Shown piece by piece: positions 25,735-33,151 of a stretch of DNA of 55,038 bases. The position numbers and the translations under genes were made by a program. This DNA comes from DAOTTI01 sp034437795 (GTDB taxonomy: Bacteria; Chloroflexota; UBA11872; UBA12225). The stretch covers positions 1 to 55,038 of the forward strand of contig DAOTTI010000200.1 of assembly GCA_034437795.1 (NCBI GenBank), read 5' to 3'. Positions within the stretch are counted from its first letter, which is position 1. Each line of letters begins with the position of its first letter. The notes beneath the pieces were generated by a model. It did not search any database and had not been told where the DNA came from. It saw only the letters and a list, made by a program, of their open reading frames with translations.

Positions 25735-26025
25735 ATGCCTGAGGAAGAAGCGGGCGCACAGCAGCAGGGGCGCCTGGGTCGCTTCGCTCAGACCCTTAAA
25801 GAGATCTTCTACGGCATGGCGGCGCATGACATGTCCCGCCAGGCGCTTCGCACCCGCGCCAGCATGGAGCATCTCTTCATCTTGATCACCATGGGCGACC
25901 TGCTGGGCGTGCCCATCCTGCCGCCGTACTACTCGCTCCGTCTGCTGCCGTACGTCGTGCCGCAGATCGCAACCTGGAAGCGGCGCATGCTGCGGGAGAA
26001 GGATCTGACGGACGCAATGGCATAA
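25735..26025 (+). CDS. Small protein B of unknown function, paralogue of the previous gene
   Basis: A compact 96-residue protein. The N-terminal amphipathic helix (LGRFAQTLKEIFYGMAAHD) leads to MEHLFILITMGDLLGVPILP, then the conserved PPYYSLRLLPYVVPQ and a basic end (WKRRMLREKDL). It shares most of this with the product of the preceding gene; the Y-G in IFYG/FFYG, the G-D in MGD/FGD and the PPYY block are identical. The hydrophobic stretch near the C-terminus with a basic flank vaguely recalls tail-anchored clients of Get3-type ATPases. That is a hypothesis from context, weakened by the prolines and the arginine inside it. It ends 14 bp before the first ATPase gene. Confidence 0.8.
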   Translation: MPEEEAGAQQQGRLGRFAQTLKEIFYGMAAHDMSRQALRTRASMEHLFILITMGDLLGVPILPPYYSLRLLPYVVPQIATWKRRMLREKDLTDAMA

Positions 26026-26039
26026 GGGAGCTACTGGCC

Positions 26040-27050
26040 ATGGCGACAGCACCACCGGCACTGACTGCACAGCGATCGCTGCGCGCCGTCTTTGAGCAGC
26101 ATCCCGAGCGCCGATACATCATGTTTGGCGGCAAGGGAGGGCTGGGGAAGACGACGTTCTCCGCCGCCACCGCCTACTGGCTGGCAAAGCGGGGCCATAC
26201 GGTGCTGGTCTTCTCGGTCGATCCGCAGGCCAGCCTCTCGGACATCTTCCAGCAGGACATCTTCGGCAAGGGGCCGGTGCCGATCATGCCGAACCTGTGG
26301 GCCCAGGAGATCGACGCCGACCGGCGGATCAAGGAGTATCAGGATGAGATCCGCCGGAAGATCCTGGACATGTACGGGTTCGACCAGATCCCCGATGAGA
26401 TCGAGCAGTACATCCAGGCCGCCTCGGCGGAGCCGGCGATGGAGGAGAGCGCCATCTTCGACGCAGTGGTGGACATCGTCGTCCAGGGTGACTACGACTA
26501 TTACATCTACGACCTGGTCCCGCTCGGCCACGCGCTCTACTACCTGTCTATGGCCAAGGTCTACGACGAGTGGATCAACAAGATCACCCGGCTGCGGGAG
26601 CAGATGCGCGAGTATGAGGAGGTGGCCAGGATCATGCGCCGCCAGAAGACGCTGGAGGAGGACAAGATCCTGAGCGAGCTGCAGGACATCAAGAACCGCA
26701 TCAACATCTCCTCGCGCATCCTGACCGACCGCGAGCGCACCGCCTTCTTCTTCGTGCTCGTGCCGGAAGAGATGATCATCCTTGATACCCGCAAGGCGGC
26801 CGACCTCTTCGCGCGGTTCGACGTGCCGATCGCCGGCTACGTCGTGAACCGCGTCTTGCCGGAGGAGCTGCGCCAGCAGGCCATCCCCGCCTATCTGCGC
26901 CACCGCATCGATATGCAGCGGCGCTACCTTGAGGAGATCCGCCAGACGTTTGGCCAGCAGGTTCTGGCCTACGTCCCTGAGCTGGAGCGGGACGTGACCG
27001 GCCTGCCCATGATCGAGCGGCTCGCCGAGATCATGTATGGGCAGACCTAA
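26040..27050 (+). CDS. ArsA/Get3-family ATPase, subunit 1 (intact switch I, altered switch II)
   Basis: A 336-residue single-domain member of the deviant Walker-A family. The P-loop is FGGKGGLGKTT (residues 29-39). The switch I aspartate is present, D61 in SVDPQASLSD, the position of catalytic D57 in yeast Get3. Switch II, usually DTAPTGHT, reads D158-L-V-P-L-G-H-A, so T and A of the motif are changed. A long, charged helical insertion follows (about 180-220). Most ArsA proteins act in arsenite efflux and Get3 in tail-anchored protein targeting. No arsenic genes are here. GGGAG lies ten bases before ATG. It is a paralogue of the next gene and probably forms a heterodimer with it. Confidence 0.88.
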   Translation: MATAPPALTAQRSLRAVFEQHPERRYIMFGGKGGLGKTTFSAATAYWLAKRGHTVLVFSVDPQASLSDIFQQDIFGKGPVPIMPNLWAQEIDADRRIKEYQDEIRRKILDMYGFDQIPDEIEQYIQAASAEPAMEESAIFDAVVDIVVQGDYDYYIYDLVPLGHALYYLSMAKVYDEWINKITRLREQMREYEEVARIMRRQKTLEEDKILSELQDIKNRINISSRILTDRERTAFFFVLVPEEMIILDTRKAADLFARFDVPIAGYVVNRVLPEELRQQAIPAYLRHRIDMQRRYLEEIRQTFGQQVLAYVPELERDVTGLPMIERLAEIMYGQT

Positions 27051-27059
27051 CGACCTAAC

Positions 27060-27082
27060 CCCCTTCCGGTGTCGGGAAGGGG
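27060..27082 (+). promoter_or_regulatory. Hairpin between the two ATPase genes
   Basis: CCCCTTCC pairs with GGAAGGGG across a seven-base loop in the 50-bp gap between the ATPase genes. There is no U-tract. It might adjust the ratio of the two subunits by mRNA processing or attenuation; this is inference. Confidence 0.5.
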
Positions 27083-27100
27083 AACGAGGACGGAATACGC

Positions 27101-28156
27101 ATGAGCGCAGGCGGACGGACCACAACTACCGGTGCGATTGCTGAACCGATGCCGGCGTTCTTCGCCGCCCACCCGCAGCTCAAGTACCTGTTCTTTGGCG
27201 GTAAAGGCGGGGTGGGCAAGACGGTGATGGCCGGCGCCACAGCCTTGTGGCATGCGCGCCAGGGCCGGCGCACGCTGCTGGCCTCCACCAACCCCGTCCA
27301 TAGCCTGACCAGCTTGCTGGGGCAGGACGTCTTCGGCCGCCATACGCCCGTTACCGGCGTGCCGTGGCTGTGGGCCTACGAGATCGACACGCGCGAGACG
27401 ATCGAGCGGTCCAAGCGGGAGATCAAGGACAAGATCCAGTGGTTCCTCAAGTACGCGGAGATCAGCACCAAAGCGGATGAGTTCGTCGACTCGGCGACGA
27501 TGAACCCCGCCTTCGAAGAGTCGGCCATGTTCGAGAACATGATCGACCTGATGTTCCGCGACGAGTACGAGGTCTACGTCTTCGACACCGCGCCCACGGC
27601 TAACGCCCGGCGCCTGCTGGGCATGTCCAAGGTCTATTCACTGTGGGTGAACAAGATGGTCAAGTCGCGCCAGGAGGCGCAGTCCCTGCGCGAGCTCCTC
27701 TCCTTTACCAAGAAGAAGGAAGAGGATCCGCTGATGGACTATCTCCTGAGCTTCCGCGACCGGATGGAGCACGCGCGCCAGCTGTTGACCGACCCGCAGA
27801 AGACGGCCTTCTTCTTCGTCACGCTGCCGGAGGCGCTCCCCATCGCCGTCATTTCGCGGTTCATCAACTGGTTCCACGACTTTGGCATCCCCGTGGGCGG
27901 GGTGGTGGTCAACATGGTGATTGACGCGGCCAGCGTGGACGAGCGCACCGCTGAGTTCGTACGGAACCGCGTGGCGATGCAGGAGCAGTACATGGCCCAG
28001 ATTTGGGAGAAGTTTGACGGCGCCGTCCGCGCCATCGTCCCCCTCCTGGAGACCGAGGTGCGAGGCATCCCCACGCTGGAGCGAGTGGCGCAGGCCCTCT
28101 TCGCCGGCCTGCCGGCGCCGGCCGCGCCGGCGGCGGCGACAAGCCAAGCCGGCTAA
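27101..28156 (+). CDS. ArsA/Get3-family ATPase, subunit 2 (Asn at the catalytic switch I position)
   Basis: A 351-residue paralogue of the preceding ATPase. The P-loop is FGGKGGVGKTV (residues 32-42). Switch I reads STNPVHSLTS, with N64 where ArsA/Get3 have the catalytic Asp; in yeast Get3 the D57N change blocks hydrolysis. Switch II is close to the consensus, D162-TAPTANA, with Ala where Gly-His is usual. A charged helical segment (SFTKKKEEDPLMDYLLSFRD) sits where subunit 1 has its own. The tail is Ala/Pro-rich, and the stop TAA lies inside the 90-bp palindrome at 28151. The pattern suggests a nucleotide-binding but poorly hydrolysing partner. The ORF may have lost its original end to the repeat. 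Confidence 0.87.
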   Translation: MSAGGRTTTTGAIAEPMPAFFAAHPQLKYLFFGGKGGVGKTVMAGATALWHARQGRRTLLASTNPVHSLTSLLGQDVFGRHTPVTGVPWLWAYEIDTRETIERSKREIKDKIQWFLKYAEISTKADEFVDSATMNPAFEESAMFENMIDLMFRDEYEVYVFDTAPTANARRLLGMSKVYSLWVNKMVKSRQEAQSLRELLSFTKKKEEDPLMDYLLSFRDRMEHARQLLTDPQKTAFFFVTLPEALPIAVISRFINWFHDFGIPVGGVVVNMVIDAASVDERTAEFVRNRVAMQEQYMAQIWEKFDGAVRAIVPLLETEVRGIPTLERVAQALFAGLPAPAAPAAATSQAG

Positions 28157-28240
28157 GTATCCGCTGGTATGTTCGTGCGGGACAGGACGGCCGGGCATCA
28201 ATGCACATGGCGGCACGAACATACCAGCGCCGACTTAGCC
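28151..28240. repeat. 90-bp palindromic element, copy 2, between convergent genes
   Basis: Arms GGCTAAGTATCCGC... and the complement of ...GCGCCGACTTAGCC match over 27 bp with three mismatches. The core is in the opposite orientation to copy 1 (1-88), although the arms are not. GGCTAA at each end supplies the stop codon of the ATPase gene (28154-28156) and of the convergent coiled-coil gene (28235-28237). Confidence 0.9.
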
Positions 28241-28546
28241 GGAGATGTAGCCCTGCTCGTACAGCCAGCGGGCGAACCGCAGGCGCGCCGTCGGAGCCAG
28301 CGCCGGTGGCGGGTCAGGCGCGACTTGAGGCTGCGCCTCAGCAGTGCGCGGGGTCGATTGCAGGCGGCGCCAGGCTTCCAGCGCCGCCTCGGCCTCCCGC
28401 CTGGCTTCGTAGTACTGGAGGGCCAGCTGTTCAAGCTCGGTATCGTCCTGCTTGCTCCGCATTACGGCGCGGTGCAGGCGCTGCTGTAACCTGACCAGCC
28501 GCCGTTCGGCGCTGGCGAGCCGTTCGGCGACGCGCTGTTCATCCAT
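28235..28546 (-). CDS. Small coiled-coil protein A (103 aa)
   Basis: A helical protein rich in Arg, Glu and Ala with a long predicted coiled coil at about residues 3-65 (RVAERLASAERRLVRLQQRL, then LEQLALQYYEARREAEAALE). After a proline-rich linker comes a short hydrophobic-aromatic end (LRFARWLYEQGYISG), with the stop in the palindrome. It aligns with the next minus-strand gene: the A-E-x-x-R...E-L-x-x-L-x-x-x-Y-x-x-A-x-x-E-A-x-A-A-L core is shared. I do not recognise the family. Confidence 0.68.
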   Translation of the reverse strand: MDEQRVAERLASAERRLVRLQQRLHRAVMRSKQDDTELEQLALQYYEARREAEAALEAWRRLQSTPRTAEAQPQVAPDPPPALAPTARLRFARWLYEQGYISG

Positions 28547-28573
28547 TCCTGGGCGCTCCCTCTCGCAACATCC

Positions 28574-28921
28574 TCAGGAAGTAAACGCCGGCCGCGCCCG
28601 TTTTGATGATCCTGCCGGCCGGTCTGCCGGCACGAAAGCGGCCGCCACCGGGGCGTAGCGCCGCGCCTGCCACCACCACCAGAGCCAGCGGCTGAGCGCC
28701 GCATCTGCCTCACCATGGGCCGTGCGGTAGTCGACGACGAGCCGGTCGAGTTCGGCCGCGTCGTAGCGCCGGCCGGTAAGGGCGTCGAGCCGCGCGCGGC
28801 GCAGCCGCGCCACGGCGGCCGCCCGCTCCCCTTCAGCGTCGGCCAGACGCCGGAGCAGTTGCCGGCCGTAAGTGATCATCAGCGTCGTAAGCGTCGTATC
28901 CATCACATCCATCGCGGTCAT
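28574..28921 (-). CDS. Small coiled-coil protein B (115 aa), paralogue of coiled-coil protein A
   Basis: Helical, with MITYGRQLLRRLADAEGERA and then LDRLVVDYRTAHGEADAALS aligning with the neighbouring 103-residue protein. It continues into a tryptophan-rich stretch (RWLWWWWQARRYAPVAAAF) that could lie at a membrane surface. ATG 28921 is used because the open frame further upstream has no helical or family character. The gene pair lies on the minus strand, 27 bp apart, facing the ATPase cassette. The function is unknown. Confidence 0.6.
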   Translation of the reverse strand: MTAMDVMDTTLTTLMITYGRQLLRRLADAEGERAAAVARLRRARLDALTGRRYDAAELDRLVVDYRTAHGEADAALSRWLWWWWQARRYAPVAAAFVPADRPAGSSKRARPAFTS

Positions 28922-29628
28922 CGTGGCTGTTGGGCCCAATCTCCCCTGCACTGCAGAATGGCACCTGGTCCCGAGGCGACTGCCCTTTGGGTGCGACCCG
29001 GTCCAGGGCACGTCAGCACGGCGCCCGGCCGGCGTCCTGCCTGGACCTCGGAAGGCCTGTGCCACTGCGCGGGGGACGGTGCCGGCCGATGCCTCACACT
29101 CACTCAACGCTGGACTCGCCCCAACTTGGGGCATCCGGCAGATCCGCGCGCCTGCGTGCGCCCGCTCCGGTTCCGGAGACCCGCTCTGGAGACCCGATCC
29201 CGCCTACAAGGAGGGGTGCAGATGTAGCGACGACGGCATACCGCGTCCCCCTCGGCCGAACGGACCGCCCACCAGTAGCGCCCATGGTGTACCGCCACCG
29301 CAGGTAGCCGCGATCGGGCGATCAGCAAGGGCCGAACGGACTGCCTGCCGGTGGCGCCCCATGGTCTACACGCAATTAGCGTGCCGCTCATGGCGCGTGA
29401 ACCGCATCTCCGGAACACTTTTCCGTCGCTTGGCGCGCCCAGGCGCGCGGGCCGATGCCACACTTGTGGACCCCTGGCTGAAACGCTCGCGGGCAGAAGG
29501 GCGCGTGCTGGCCTCTGTGGGGTCTGCACAGCATATCCGGATGTCTTGCGCGTACCCTGCACCACGGTCGATCTGGCCCGTTGCCATGCGCCATACTACG
29601 AGTGGCTGCCGAGATGTGGAGCCATACC
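28922..29628. other. Gene-free region of about 700 bp
   Basis: No convincing gene. It contains an imperfect direct repeat of about 45 bp, 75 bp apart (starting near 29254 and 29329, sharing GGCCGAACGGAC and CCCATGGT). Confidence 0.5.
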
Positions 29629-30750
29629 ATGAGAATGAGAATTGCTCGTGCGATGCAGGGTCGGCTGGCGCTGGTACTGGTAAGGCGCGTCACGTGGCCC
29701 GTGGTGCTGTTGTCTCTGGTGGCGCTCGCTGCGGCTGGCATCGCGAGCGGGGCGGCGCGGTCCATCGCCCGCGCTCCCGCACTCCCGGTCCCCGCAGCCC
29801 AGCCCGTGGCGGGGCCGGTGCGCCAGGAGGACACGCTTGAGCGGTGGGGGCAGCGTGCCCCCTTGCTGGAGGCCAACTCGGAGATCGCAGTGGCAGAGTT
29901 CGCCGGCAGGATCTACGTCATCGGCGGTTACCCGTCCACCCGCCGGACGGTGAACACCGTCCAGGTCTACGACCCGGCGCGTGACGCGTGGGACTACGCC
30001 CCGCCGTTGCCAGTCCCGACGCACCACACGGTGGCTGCGGCCGTGGACGGCCTGCTCTATGTCATTGGGGGCGAGGTCAGCCCCACCGGCATTGCGGCGC
30101 AGGACGTGTTCGTCAACACGGTCTACGCCTTCGACCCCGCCACCGGCGAGTGGTCACCGCGGGCCCCCATGCCCACCGCCCGCTCGGCGATGGCCGCAGG
30201 CGTGATCGACGGCCGGATCTACGTCGCGGGGGGACGCCCGCCACGGGGCCACGACTTCGCCGTCTATGACCCCGGCGCCGACACCTGGACGGTGCTGCCC
30301 GACCTACCGACGGCGCGGAATCACCTGGCGGCCGCGGCTATCGGCGGCAAGCTCTACGTCGCCGGCGGCCGCTTCGGCGCCGGCGTCGGCAGCGAGATGA
30401 CCGCCGCCCTGGAAGTCTACGACCCCGCGAGCGGCGCCTGGACCGCCGCGGCCCCGCTGCCCCGCCCGCGGGCCGGCGTCAACGGGATCGGGGTGAACGG
30501 CTGCTTCTTTGTCTTCGGTGGGGAAGGCAACGACGCCCACCCCCGCGGCGTCTTCCCCGACGTGGACGTCTACAACCCCGCCACCGACAGCTGGCAGTCG
30601 CTGGAGCCTCTGCCGGTGCCGGTGCATGGCGTCACCGGCGCCGCCTTTCTGGACGGCTGGATCTACCTCCCCGGGGGCGGTACCGCCCGCGGTGGGAGTG
30701 GCGGCTCCACTATCCACCAGGTCTTCCGCGTGCTGGAGCGCTGCGAGTAG
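29629..30750 (+). CDS. Kelch-repeat beta-propeller protein, membrane-anchored or secreted
   Basis: About 373 residues. ATG 29629 has GGAG nine bases upstream; longer starts are possible. A basic N-terminus and hydrophobic segment (VTWPVVLLSLVALAAAGIAS) indicate an export signal or anchor. Six kelch blades follow, each with the double glycine after a hydrophobic strand (YVIGGY, YVIGGE, YVAGGR, YVAGGR, FVFGGE, YLPGGG) and a YDP/FDP...W pair. The fold is a six-bladed propeller used for binding or, in some members, catalysis. No catalytic features are visible. The protein ends in ERCE. It lies 105 bp upstream of the dioxygenase gene on the same strand. Confidence 0.87.
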   Translation: MRMRIARAMQGRLALVLVRRVTWPVVLLSLVALAAAGIASGAARSIARAPALPVPAAQPVAGPVRQEDTLERWGQRAPLLEANSEIAVAEFAGRIYVIGGYPSTRRTVNTVQVYDPARDAWDYAPPLPVPTHHTVAAAVDGLLYVIGGEVSPTGIAAQDVFVNTVYAFDPATGEWSPRAPMPTARSAMAAGVIDGRIYVAGGRPPRGHDFAVYDPGADTWTVLPDLPTARNHLAAAAIGGKLYVAGGRFGAGVGSEMTAALEVYDPASGAWTAAAPLPRPRAGVNGIGVNGCFFVFGGEGNDAHPRGVFPDVDVYNPATDSWQSLEPLPVPVHGVTGAAFLDGWIYLPGGGTARGGSGGSTIHQVFRVLERCE

Positions 30751-30854
30751 CGCCACCGTCCGTCAGGGCGGGAGATTTGCTGAGCGTTGGCCGCCGGTTA
30801 ATGGCGCCTTAACGCCTTGGCGGGATACTGGGTAAGTGAAAGGACCCAGCTACG

Positions 30855-31598
30855 ATGAGCGTTTCCCCGACTACGCTACCCCGGCTTTCCCCGATGCGCC
30901 TGCTGCGCGCGGGCGCCGTTGCGCTGCTGCTGGCGGGCGCAGGCTGCACGTTCCCCGGCGTCCGCGCCCAGCAGGCCCAGGACGCCTCGATCCAGACCGA
31001 AGCGCTGGCCCAGGATGCCACCGACGCCGCGGCGCAGGCGCCCCCCGAGGAGTTCTCGGCCGCTCCCGAGGCAGCGGCAACCGTCGAAGCCCCGCCGCCT
31101 GCCGCCGCGGCCGTGCCGGTCCCCGTCTCGCTCGCGCTCACGCCGGCCCAGACTGAAGGTCCGTACTTCAAGCCCGGCTCCCCGCAGCGCGACTCCCTGC
31201 TGGAACCGCGCATGGCCGGCACGCGACTGATCATCACCGGCCGGGTGCTCGCGCCCGACGGCACCCCCGTGGCCAACGCCAAGCTCGACTTCTGGCAGGC
31301 GGACGATCGCGGCGCCTACGACAACGCCGGCTACCGGCTGCGCGGCCACGTCTTCACCGACAGCAGCGGCATGTACCGGCTGGAGACGATCGTGCCGGGC
31401 GTCTATCCCGGGCGCACGCGCCACATCCACGTCAAGGTGCAGGCCCCCGGCGGGCCGGTCCTGACCACCCAGCTCTACCTGCCGGATGAGCCGGGTAATA
31501 CCCGCGACGGCATCTACAACCCCGCCCTGCTGGTCACCGTGCAGGAGCGCGCTCCCGACCGCATCGTGGCCTGGTTCGACTTCGTCGTCACGACCTGA
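30855..31598 (+). CDS. Intradiol ring-cleavage dioxygenase-like lipoprotein
   Basis: A 247-residue protein with an N-terminal hydrophobic stretch and lipobox LAGAGC (about residue 31), followed by about 60 residues of Ala/Pro/Glu-rich linker. The C-terminal domain has the catechol/protocatechuate intradiol dioxygenase layout: TEGPYFKPGSP, TPVANAKLDFWQADDRGAYD, YRLRGHVFTDSSGMYRLETI, PGVYPGRTRHIHVKV. The likely Fe(III) ligands are the Tyr in GAYD, the Tyr in PGVYPGR, and the two His in RHIH. Soluble aromatic-catabolic relatives are cytoplasmic; this one should act outside the membrane, perhaps on plant-derived phenolics. It is co-oriented with the kelch gene. Confidence 0.85.
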   Translation: MSVSPTTLPRLSPMRLLRAGAVALLLAGAGCTFPGVRAQQAQDASIQTEALAQDATDAAAQAPPEEFSAAPEAAATVEAPPPAAAAVPVPVSLALTPAQTEGPYFKPGSPQRDSLLEPRMAGTRLIITGRVLAPDGTPVANAKLDFWQADDRGAYDNAGYRLRGHVFTDSSGMYRLETIVPGVYPGRTRHIHVKVQAPGGPVLTTQLYLPDEPGNTRDGIYNPALLVTVQERAPDRIVAWFDFVVTT

Positions 31599-31676
31599 CG
31601 CGCGCCACCGGCCATGAAACATCCAGGCTAGAAGGCGGTGGGGCAGAGGGCAGCGGGCTCGGCGCCAGTTCGGGAG

Positions 31677-33104
31677 CTACTTCGGGGCAGTAGGAGCCGG
31701 CTTGTCCAGGATGGCCTGGATCTGGCCGGCCAGGTTCTGGAAGAAGCCGGTGTCGTACTGGACCTGGCCCCGCACCGCCTTGGCGATCTCGGCGTTGAGG
31801 ACCTGCTCCACGTCGTTGGCCAGGAAGTTGTGGGCGGTGTAGAAAGGCTCGTCCAGTTCCATCGACCGCGCCAGGGCGGCCATCACCCCGGGCGGCATGT
31901 CGGGGGCGTTGAGCACCCGCGGGTCGGTGTAGACGTCCTTGCGCACGCCGAAGTGGGCCGAGGTCTGGCCGCTGACGGGGCTGGGGAAGCCCATGATCAC
32001 CCCCGTCTCCTTCTCGGCCAGGAACTTCTGGAACTCCCAGGCTTCGTCGGGGTGCTTGGTGATCCTGGCCATGCCCGTGGGCGTGAGGAAGAAGGCGCCG
32101 CCCCGCCGTCCGGCTGGGCCCTTGGGCATCAGGCACAGGCCCCACTGGATGCCCGCCGGGTTGAGGGCGTTGGCCACCAGGCGCCGGTCACCGGGGTTGA
32201 AGCCGGCGGCGAAGGCGGCCTTCCCCTGTTCCAGGAGCTGGCGCGGGTTGGGCGTACCGGGGTTCAGCGCCACAGCGCGGTCCTTGTGGTAGCGGTCGAG
32301 CCACCAGGTGATGGCCTCACGGGAGCGCTCGCTGCCGATGAGGGTCCGCTTGCCGTCGGGGGAATAGAGGTCGCCGCCGAAGGCGCGGGTGATGGCCATG
32401 AAGCTGAAGTCGCCGCCAAAGTTGCGCCCGCCGCCCCAGAAGTCGACGTCGGTGCCGCTGCGCTTGGTCAGCCGCAGGGCGGCCTGGCGCAGGTCGTCGT
32501 AGGTCCAGTTGTCGTCGGGGATGCGCAGGCCGTTCTGCTGGAAGACGTTGATGTTGTAGAACAGGCCGACGCGGGCCATGAAGGCCTTGTAGGGGAAGGC
32601 CCAGATCTTCCCGTCGATGATCTTGAGGGCCTCGATGGCCTTGGGGAAGAAGACGTTCAGGTCATACTTGTCCCGCTTGATAAACGGATCGAGCTGGGTG
32701 AGCATGCCCTGGGCGGCCCAGAAACCGAAGAAGGCCTCGTCGTCCGCCTCCAGGAACATCACGTCTCCGATGGAGTTGGTGCTGAACAGCACCCCCAGCT
32801 TGGTCAGATACTCGTCGGTGAACTCCACCTGCACCTTGATATGCGGGTTGCGCTCCTCGAAGACGGGGATCCGTGTGGCGAACGTGTGTTCGGCCTCCGT
32901 TGAGCGCCAGACCAGGCGCAGGGTGACGGGCGCCTTCTCAGCGCGCTTCATCCCCGGGGTCGGAAATGGCCCGCAGGCGGCCACCGCCGCGGCTGAGCCG
33001 GCCGCCACGCCCGCCAGCAGCTGGCGTCGCGTTTGGCCCGCACCGGCCGCCGGCGCCGTCGCGCCCCCTTCCATCCGATCGCCTTCCTGCAACGTGCGTG
33101 GCAT
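31677..33104 (-). CDS. ABC-type sugar-binding lipoprotein
   Basis: About 475 residues. ATG 33104 has GGGAGGAGTACGGAC upstream; ATG 33074 is a second, plausible start. Twin-arginine-like TRRQLLAGVAAG and a lipobox ending in AAC precede the mature chain. The SBP_bac_1 pattern is present: VTLRLVWRSTEAE, FEERNPHIKVQVEF, VMFLEADDEAFFGFW, GKIWAFPYKAFMARVGLFYN, NWTYDDLRQAALRL, and EAWEFQKFLAEKET. It is one of four binding proteins without a nearby permease. It is convergent with the dioxygenase gene. Confidence 0.88.
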   Translation of the reverse strand: MPRTLQEGDRMEGGATAPAAGAGQTRRQLLAGVAAGSAAAVAACGPFPTPGMKRAEKAPVTLRLVWRSTEAEHTFATRIPVFEERNPHIKVQVEFTDEYLTKLGVLFSTNSIGDVMFLEADDEAFFGFWAAQGMLTQLDPFIKRDKYDLNVFFPKAIEALKIIDGKIWAFPYKAFMARVGLFYNINVFQQNGLRIPDDNWTYDDLRQAALRLTKRSGTDVDFWGGGRNFGGDFSFMAITRAFGGDLYSPDGKRTLIGSERSREAITWWLDRYHKDRAVALNPGTPNPRQLLEQGKAAFAAGFNPGDRRLVANALNPAGIQWGLCLMPKGPAGRRGGAFFLTPTGMARITKHPDEAWEFQKFLAEKETGVIMGFPSPVSGQTSAHFGVRKDVYTDPRVLNAPDMPPGVMAALARSMELDEPFYTAHNFLANDVEQVLNAEIAKAVRGQVQYDTGFFQNLAGQIQAILDKPAPTAPK

Positions 33105-33151
33105 GTCCGTACTCCTCCCGCGGTAGCATGTTACCGGCCGGCGGCGAAAAG

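Noticed and set aside
26040..28156. Arsenic-resistance operon
   Set aside because: There is no ArsB/Acr3 pump, ArsC reductase, ArsR or ArsD, and the switch motifs diverge from ArsA.
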